From assembly GCA_008080615.1 (NCBI GenBank), contig VIKJ01000030.1, forward strand, positions 1-9,257: DNA of 9,257 nucleotides, read 5' to 3'. A program made the translations under genes and the position numbers. Below, in pieces: positions 8,170 to 9,257 of the stretch (positions are counted from its first letter, which is position 1; each line of letters starts with the position of its first letter). The notes under the pieces were generated by a model. It was not told the origin of the DNA and ran no database searches. It worked only from the letters and a program-made list of their open reading frames with translations. This DNA is from Chitinophagaceae bacterium (GTDB lineage Bacteria; Bacteroidota; Bacteroidia; Chitinophagales; Chitinophagaceae).

Positions 8170-9257
8170 TTAAAACTGAAAATAAATGAATGAATTTGAA
8201 GAGTTCCCCCAAAAAGTAAAAACTACAATTGAGAATATAAAGTAAACTATAATTTTTACTACCCTATTATTTGGCACTTTTAATACTCGCTCATCTCTCC
8301 TCAAATACCAATCTGCTATGATAAGAGGGGTGATATAAAAAAAAATTTGAAGCCCATAAGGTTTTAATAAAAATTGTGAAGGATTAGTGATGCTATCAAA
8401 TATAATTTTTTTGATTAAACCAACTGCATCAGCTAGATTATGCATCCGAAAAAAAATCCAAGCAAAATTAACAAATAAAAATGTGAGAGCCATTTGTTTA
8501 AGTTCGATAAAACTCGGAAGAGCTTTATTGTCTGAAACAGTATCATGTATATATGTTCTATTTTTATTCAAGATTAATAAAGGCAAAAAACCACAAGCAT
8601 GAATGCCCCCCCAAATTATAAAATTCCAATTTGCGCCATGCCAAAATCCACTCACCAAAAAAATTACGAAAGTATTAAATATTGCTTTTAAAAGCCCATT
8701 CTTAGAACCTCCTAAAGGAATATATAAATAATCTCTGAACCAAGATGATAAAGATATGTGCCATCGTCTCCAAAATTCAGCAACATTTCGCGAAAAATAC
8801 GGAAATTTAAAATTACTCAATAATTCAAACCCAAATAATTTAGCAGTACCTAATGCAATATCTGAGTAACCACTAAAGTCGCAATAAATTTGAAAACTAA
8901 AACCTATTGTAGCAAGAATTAGGCTAAATGCATTAAAATTTGAATAATCATTAAACATAGTATCAACAAAAATCGAAATGCTATCCGCTATAACTACTTT
9001 TTTAAACATTCCAAAAAGTATTAATCTACAACCTTCAACGGCTTGGCTATATTTAAATACTCTTTTTTGTTGAATTTGCGGAAGAAGGTGACTTGCTCTT
9101 TCAATTGGTCCAGCCACTAATAAAGGGAAAAAAGATACAAATACTGCATAGTCTATAAAATTTGAAACAGGTTTTTGTTTCCCATTATAAATATCAAACA
9201 CATAAGACATACCATGAAATGTGTAAAAAGAAATCCCAATTGGCAAGGCGACATTTA
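8170..9257 (-). CDS. AlgI/DltB-type MBOAT O-acyltransferase (partial, N-terminus outside window)
   Basis: This is a polytopic inner-membrane acyltransferase that passes an acyl group, usually acetyl, from the cytoplasmic side toward an extracytoplasmic polysaccharide. The frame is open to the right edge (codons for NVA precede LPIGISFYTF), so the TTG at 9246-9244 is an internal Leu, not a start; by comparison with AlgI roughly 115-125 residues are missing. Counting from that Leu as 1, motifs are LPIGISFYTFHGMSY (1-15), LVAGPIER (43-50), YCDFSGYSDIALG (121-133), EFWRRWHISLSSWFRDYLYI (157-176) followed by PLGG, and SGFWHGANWNFIIWG (199-213) with the conserved catalytic His at 203 and a second His at 216. 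It ends in FIYFQF, a typical end for this family. The remaining hydrophobic stretches fit several membrane helices. The SGNH-like gene follows after one base and is its likely partner. The acceptor glycan and acyl donor are not known from the sequence. Confidence 0.94.
   Translation of the reverse strand, partial: NVALPIGISFYTFHGMSYVFDIYNGKQKPVSNFIDYAVFVSFFPLLVAGPIERASHLLPQIQQKRVFKYSQAVEGCRLILFGMFKKVVIADSISIFVDTMFNDYSNFNAFSLILATIGFSFQIYCDFSGYSDIALGTAKLFGFELLSNFKFPYFSRNVAEFWRRWHISLSSWFRDYLYIPLGGSKNGLLKAIFNTFVIFLVSGFWHGANWNFIIWGGIHACGFLPLLILNKNRTYIHDTVSDNKALPSFIELKQMALTFLFVNFAWIFFRMHNLADAVGLIKKIIFDSITNPSQFLLKPYGLQIFFYITPLIIADWYLRRDERVLKVPNNRVVKIIVYFIFSIVVFTFWGNSSNSFIYFQF

Overview
The window is a stretch of a surface-polysaccharide locus. 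All six genes lie on the minus strand, so transcription runs from right to left. The organism is most likely a member of Bacteroidota. The reasons are two adjacent capsule-assembly Wzi-family barrel proteins, an SLBB exporter with the long N-terminal helical segment common in that phylum, the lack of clear Shine-Dalgarno sites, and moderate to low GC. A Chitinophagaceae-like genome would fit, but I cannot fix the family from this sequence alone.

In transcription order: (1) 9257-8170 is an AlgI/DltB-type membrane-bound O-acyltransferase (MBOAT) whose N-terminus lies outside the window. (2) One base later, 8168-7116 is a membrane-anchored protein with an SGNH-hydrolase-like layout, probably its extracytoplasmic O-acetylation partner. 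(3) 7115-6871 is an AT-rich intergenic gap of 245 bases. (4) 6870-4912 is a membrane-bound nucleoside-diphosphate-sugar dehydratase/epimerase of the CapD/WbpM/FlaA1 type. (5) Four bases later, 4907-3339 is a Wzi-family outer-membrane protein. (6) Overlapping it by four bases, 3342-1633 is a second, diverged Wzi-family protein with a TTG start. (7) Twenty-six bases later, 1606-1 is the Wza-like SLBB polysaccharide export protein, which runs off the left edge.

Together these cover sugar-nucleotide preparation (dehydratase), glycan modification (MBOAT plus SGNH protein), export across the outer membrane (SLBB protein) and probable attachment or organisation of the glycan at the surface (Wzi pair). 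Glycosyltransferases, flippase/polymerase and a Wzc-like chain-length protein are not in the window and presumably lie in the flanks. The right part (acyltransferase pair) is visibly more AT-rich than the left part, which suggests a variable biosynthetic section joined to a more stable export section.

I found no RNA genes, CRISPR arrays, insertion sequences or convincing terminators. The window looks like a recognisable glycan locus rather than an unknown type of system. The points most worth checking are the SGNH-like partner, the tandem Wzi pair with its TTG/TGA overlap, and the composition shift.
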